Made by a program: the position numbers and the translations under genes. The notes below the pieces were generated by a model. That model saw only the letters and a list, made by a program, of their open reading frames with translations, did no database searches and was not told where the DNA came from. From JBBRQP01 sp038226175 (GTDB lineage Bacteria > Cyanobacteriota > Cyanobacteriia > Gloeobacterales > Anthocerotibacteraceae): a DNA stretch of 7,957 nucleotides. Within the stretch, counting starts at the first letter, position 1. Every line of letters begins with the position of its first letter. The stretch spans positions 1 through 7,957 of the forward strand of contig JBBRQP010000114.1 of the NCBI GenBank assembly GCA_038226175.1, given 5' to 3'. Of this stretch, positions 5,875-7,957 are shown piece by piece.

Positions 5875-6094
5875 CTACTAACCACCGCAGGGCTTTTGCT
5901 GTTTGACCTGCTCATCGCTTGCTCGAAGGAGAACGGCCGTCAGAGCAACGAGTGGTAAAAAGCTAACTGAATCTTTTGTTGTCTGGTGCTGGGTTTTTGT
6001 CGTTTCCCTAGCTTTGTGGTTCCTTTGGGGATGTTAAACCATCCATCAGAACCGCCCTGAGGGCTGACAAGCACGGAAGATTTGAGGTTAGTAG
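5875..6094. ncRNA. Candidate structured RNA of about 220 bases
   Basis: CTACTAACC (5875-5883) is perfectly complementary to GGTTAGTAG (6086-6094), closing a 220-base unit. Inside it CCGCAGGGC (5885-5893) pairs 8/9 with GCCCTGAGG (6054-6062). Local hairpins follow in order. TTGCTC/GAGCAA (5919-5924, 5943-5948) is extended by TCG/CGA past a bulged C. GCTGGG pairs with CCCTAGC (5988-5993, 6006-6012). GGTTC/GAACC (6018-6022, 6049-6053) encloses GGATG/CATCC (6029-6033, 6040-6044). This fits a multibranched RNA with a terminal stem better than a protein gene. The strand is undetermined because inverted repeats read alike on both. I cannot assign it to a known class, and pairing was judged by eye. 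Confidence 0.33.
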
Positions 6095-6095
6095 T

Positions 6096-6178
6096 AAGCA
6101 CAGTGGTTACTCCGCTAAATGATCGGGGAGTTTGTGCAACGCGGCCTAATTGCTGGGTGCTTAGCTCCCTAATTTTGC
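6096..6178 (+). promoter_or_regulatory. Possible alternative-pairing leader element
   Basis: One fold pairs GCACA/TGTGC (6098-6102, 6133-6137) and ACTCC/GGAGT (6109-6113, 6127-6131). A competing fold pairs GGGAG/CTCCC (6126-6130, 6165-6169), followed by TAATTTT (6170-6176), or TAAGCAC/GTGCTTA (6095-6101, 6157-6163). The GGAG at 6127-6130 is used in both, so the folds exclude each other, as in an attenuator. It lies about 70 bases before the next gene. No ligand class is recognised. Confidence 0.22.
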
Positions 6179-6244
6179 AAACTATATTTTACGGTAACCC
6201 AGTCTCCAATTTAGCTAACATGGAAGGTAACGCGGAGCCTATTG

Positions 6245-6874
6245 ATGCCCATTGAATACACGATTTATACCCTCCAAGTGCAGGGTAATACTGCCCGTAG
6301 CTATGAGATTCAATCAGACCATAAAACTGACAAAACAATTGTTTCGCCAAAGCTAACCGCTGGTGATCAAGAAATATTAACGTTGGTTTGGAATTTTTTA
6401 ACCACGGAGCCAGAGGTCAAAACGCTCTTGCCACGCGGCGTACAGGTGGCGACAGCCTTACGTAAACACCTAGTCGTCGAACGAGACCCTGATTTTACCG
6501 AATTTTTGTATATCAAAGATGGGCGGACGATGTTACCCATACTTAAGCTAGAAGAAATCACCTTAGCACAAGCACCCGCGTCGATTCCTCTCACGTTACC
6601 TACCCTAACCCAACGACCAGCAACAACAACGCTAACACCCAAATCTATACCCGTTCCTTCTCTAGTTACGGATACAGAGATGACCCGCAATCGGCGTCTG
6701 ATCCAATTGGTCACGGCTCTACTACAGCAAACTACCGCCTGGGGACAAGAATCAGAAGCCGAGCACTATCAATTTGCCTCTGGGCTGGTAGTTGCTGCGC
6801 TCAAAGACGAGCAGTTTAGCGAAGTAGTGGCGCAGCTCAAGTCAGGTATCAAGACGGCAAATATATCTGAGTAG
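6245..6874 (+). CDS. Hypothetical protein with Pro/Thr-rich linker
   Basis: I do not recognise this protein and see no catalytic motif. The 209 residues divide into three parts. The N-terminal region (about 1-105) mixes strands and helices (EYTIYTLQVQGNTARSYEI; GDQEILTLVWNFLTTEPEV; DPDFTEFLYIKDG). A linker at about 106-145 is rich in Pro, Thr and Ala. The C-terminal segment (about 145-209) is helical: NRRLIQLVTALLQQTTAWGQ, then a second helix pair ending VVAQLKSGIKTA. There is no signal peptide or membrane helix, so it is probably cytosolic. A TTG one codon upstream is possible, but ATG 6245 is chosen because GGAG at 6234-6237 is seven bases before it. It is preceded by the structured intergenic region and followed 103 bases later by the peroxiredoxin gene. 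Confidence 0.7.
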   Translation: MPIEYTIYTLQVQGNTARSYEIQSDHKTDKTIVSPKLTAGDQEILTLVWNFLTTEPEVKTLLPRGVQVATALRKHLVVERDPDFTEFLYIKDGRTMLPILKLEEITLAQAPASIPLTLPTLTQRPATTTLTPKSIPVPSLVTDTEMTRNRRLIQLVTALLQQTTAWGQESEAEHYQFASGLVVAALKDEQFSEVVAQLKSGIKTANISE

Positions 6875-6915
6875 ACCTAATGATTATCTGTGGAATGCAG
6901 TCCTAACATCTTACC

Positions 6916-6936
6916 AAGTCAGAATCAGTCTGACTT
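6916..6936. promoter_or_regulatory. Dyad operator candidate at the peroxiredoxin promoter
   Basis: AAGTCAGA (6916-6923) and TCTGACTT (6929-6936) are perfect inverted repeats around the 5-base spacer ATCAG. The dyad ends six bases before the -10 and so covers the -35 position. No T tract follows, so it does not look like a terminator for the upstream gene. The sequence does not match the PerR, Fur, LexA or NtcA sites I know. Confidence 0.4.
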
Positions 6937-6939
6937 TCG

Positions 6940-6948
6940 TGATATACT
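6940..6948 (+). promoter_or_regulatory. Extended -10 of the peroxiredoxin gene
   Basis: TGA-TATACT is an extended -10 (TGn motif plus a 5/6 hexamer) 30 bases before the ATG. No -35 match lies at the usual distance; that place is taken by the dyad at 6916-6936. Confidence 0.45.
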
Positions 6949-6977
6949 AGCCCTAGATACCCGATCAGGAGCACGTC

Positions 6978-7571
6978 ATGAGTTGTTTACAAGTGGGTCA
7001 AGCTGCCCCTAGTTTTAGTGCAACAGCCGTAATGCCCGATGGCGATTTCGCCACGATTACCCTTGAGCAGTTCAAAGGCAAATTTGTGGTCTTGTTCTTT
7101 TATCCCTTAGACTTCACCTTTGTTTGTCCTACCGAAATCACCGCTTTTTCTGACAGCTACGCTAAATTCGCCGCTCTTGGAGCCGAAGTTTTGGGTGTTT
7201 CTGTAGACAGTCAATATAGCCACCTTGCTTGGATTCAAACCCCCCGCGAACACGGTGGTCTTGGCGAATTACAGTATCCGCTTGTGGCTGACCTCAAAAA
7301 AGAAATCGCGATGGCCTACAATGTGCTGATTGCTGAAGAAGGCATTGCCCTGCGCGGTTTGTTTATTATTGATCCCGATGGCGTAGTCCAACACGCTACG
7401 ATCAATGCCCTTAATGTTGGTCGCAGTGTCGAAGAAACTCTCCGTGTTTTGAGTGCCTTCAAATACACCCGCGAACATCCTGATCAAGTCTGCCCCGCCA
7501 ACTGGAGTGAAGGCGCTGACACTATGATCCCTGACCCCGTAGAATCTAAAAAATTCTTTGCCAAGGTCTAA
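6978..7571 (+). CDS. 2-Cys peroxiredoxin (Prx1/AhpC type)
   Basis: This is a thiol peroxidase that reduces hydrogen peroxide and organic peroxides and is recycled by thioredoxin or NTRC in cyanobacteria. The 197 residues match the typical 2-Cys length. Peroxidatic Cys50 lies in FYPLDFTFVCPTEI, with the supporting Pro43, Thr47 and Arg126 (LRGLFIIDPDG) of the family. Resolving Cys172 lies in VCPANW, so the enzyme works as a dimer with intersubunit disulfides. GGLG (93-96), one of two motifs linked to overoxidation sensitivity in eukaryotic enzymes, is present. The C-terminal YF motif appears as FF (KKFFAKV). Start ATG 6978 has AGGAG (6967-6971) six bases upstream. The gene looks monocistronic, with its own promoter (extended -10, dyad) and a terminator right after it. 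Confidence 0.96.
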   Translation: MSCLQVGQAAPSFSATAVMPDGDFATITLEQFKGKFVVLFFYPLDFTFVCPTEITAFSDSYAKFAALGAEVLGVSVDSQYSHLAWIQTPREHGGLGELQYPLVADLKKEIAMAYNVLIAEEGIALRGLFIIDPDGVVQHATINALNVGRSVEETLRVLSAFKYTREHPDQVCPANWSEGADTMIPDPVESKKFFAKV

Positions 7572-7582
7572 GTGTTAAATTC

Positions 7583-7616
7583 TGTCCTCATCTTCTTGTA
7601 GATGAGGGCAATTTTT
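7583..7616 (+). terminator. Rho-independent terminator of the peroxiredoxin gene
   Basis: TGTCCTCATC (7583-7592) pairs with GATGAGGGCA (7601-7610) around the loop TTCTTGTA. The core CCTCATC/GATGAGG is perfect and is extended by one G-T wobble, a G-C and a T-A pair. ATTTTTG follows at once. The hairpin starts 12 bases after the stop codon. It also covers the last codons and the stop of the opposing SBBP gene. Confidence 0.75.
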
Positions 7617-7957
7617 GTGGTGTTGCTACGGTTCCTGCCATAAATTTGTAAGTATGTCCTGAGTAATCACGCCGACTAGTTGTGCTAATGGTATAGCCTG
7701 CGGTATAAATATTACCTAATTTATCAATACCAATTCCCTTGGAAACATCAGAACCACTCGTGCCATAAACTTGGCTAAACAGTAACAAACCCGAGATGGT
7801 GTACTTAGCTAGCAGGTTATCCTTACCCGTGAGGTTGTTAGTATAACAGGCCGCATACAAATTTCCTAAACCATCCAGCTCAATGGCTTTACAGGTTTCA
7901 TTATCTTTCGTGTTACCTAGCACTTGATACCATTGTTGCACCCCGTTGTTTCCTTGA
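7588..7957 (-). CDS. SBBP-repeat (beta-propeller) protein, C-terminal part
   Basis: The frame is open to the right edge (the first visible residues are QGNNGVQQWYQVLG) and ends at TGA, complement of 7588-7590. This is therefore the C-terminal 122 residues of a longer protein, not a small complete gene; the GTG at 7939-7941 is internal. Two copies of the SBBP pattern (seven-bladed beta-propeller repeat) are seen: AIELDGLGNLYAACYTN, then about 50 residues later GIGIDKLGNIYTAGYTIS, with YGTSGSDVSKG between. Such repeats are typical of secreted or surface proteins of unknown function. The last 25 residues (YKFMAGTVATPQKLPSSTRR) leave the repeat pattern and are basic. The final codons lie inside the opposing terminator hairpin, so the end may have been altered by a frameshift or recombination. 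Confidence 0.75.
   Translation of the reverse strand, partial: QGNNGVQQWYQVLGNTKDNETCKAIELDGLGNLYAACYTNNLTGKDNLLAKYTISGLLLFSQVYGTSGSDVSKGIGIDKLGNIYTAGYTISTTSRRDYSGHTYKFMAGTVATPQKLPSSTRR

Larger units (their letters stand above)
5761..6244. other. Long intergenic region without a protein gene
   Basis: These 484 bases hold no convincing coding frame on either strand. A minus-strand frame is open from about 6190 to 5934, but only a 51-codon part begins with a start codon (GTG) and it has no ribosome-binding sequence. The middle is dense in nested inverted repeats, described separately as a candidate RNA (5875-6094) and a possible switch (6096-6170). The 10-mer GCACGGAAGA occurs twice (5816-5825 and 6071-6080). 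I looked for and did not see the conserved cores of RNase P RNA or tmRNA, or any tRNA. Confidence 0.6.

Noticed and set aside
5934..6190. Minus-strand open frame across the structured intergenic region (51 codons from a GTG, open further upstream)
   Set aside because: No ribosome-binding sequence, no recognised domain, and the same bases form several nested inverted repeats, which explains the stretch better as RNA.
5761..6244. RNase P RNA, tmRNA, 4.5S RNA or a tRNA in the long spacer
   Set aside because: The conserved RNase P core (GAGGAAAGTCC type), the tmRNA tRNA-like ends and any cloverleaf with TTCGA loop were not found. 6S RNA could not be excluded by eye but no signature was recognised.
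6367..6714. 115-codon minus-strand frame inside the 6245 gene
   Set aside because: It lies wholly within a better-supported gene, is strongly Arg/Val/Ser-biased as antisense shadows are, and has no ribosome-binding sequence or recognisable motif.
1..7957. CRISPR array or other tandem-repeat array
   Set aside because: No regularly spaced direct repeats of 20 or more bases were seen anywhere in the window.

Overview
The window comes from a cyanobacterial chromosome. The best evidence is a full-length NdhB (subunit 2 of the photosynthetic NDH-1 complex) encoded as an isolated gene. A typical 2-Cys peroxiredoxin, a DgkA-type lipid kinase and a stand-alone PhoU fit the same host. I cannot name a genus. 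The HIP1 octamer GCGATCGC, common in many cyanobacteria, was not seen.

Layout, left to right. Positions 1-136 hold the 3' end of an IS630-type transposase. It runs directly into a 5'-decapitated arsH (to 548), apparently cut at a TA dinucleotide. On the minus strand follow ndhB (566-2107) and a diacylglycerol/undecaprenol kinase gene (2189-2623), 81 bases apart and possibly co-transcribed. A divergent, palindrome-rich spacer separates them from a secreted protein with an N-terminal type I dockerin module (2795-3649). That gene converges, with only three bases between stop codons, on phoU (minus, 3653-4291). The spacer between phoU and the next gene carries three 8-base repeats with an 11-base period, the architecture of a cyanobacterial Pho box. 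On the plus strand follow a DJ-1/PfpI-family protein (to 5012) and an unrecognised multi-pass membrane protein (5122-5760).

Positions 5761-6244 have no convincing protein gene but are rich in nested inverted repeats. The pattern includes a 9-bp stem closing about 200 bases, and I propose a structured RNA there. Next come an unrecognised two-domain soluble protein (6245-6874), a 2-Cys peroxiredoxin gene (6978-7571) with a dyad at its promoter and a good terminator, and the 3' end of a gene for an SBBP beta-propeller-repeat protein that enters from the right edge on the minus strand.

Functionally the window mixes respiration and cyclic electron flow (ndhB), phosphate control (phoU), lipid phosphorylation (dgkA) and oxidative/carbonyl stress proteins (DJ-1, peroxiredoxin). 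No single pathway unites it. The accessory signals are the IS-truncated arsH, the dockerin protein, the SBBP protein and the structured intergenic region.
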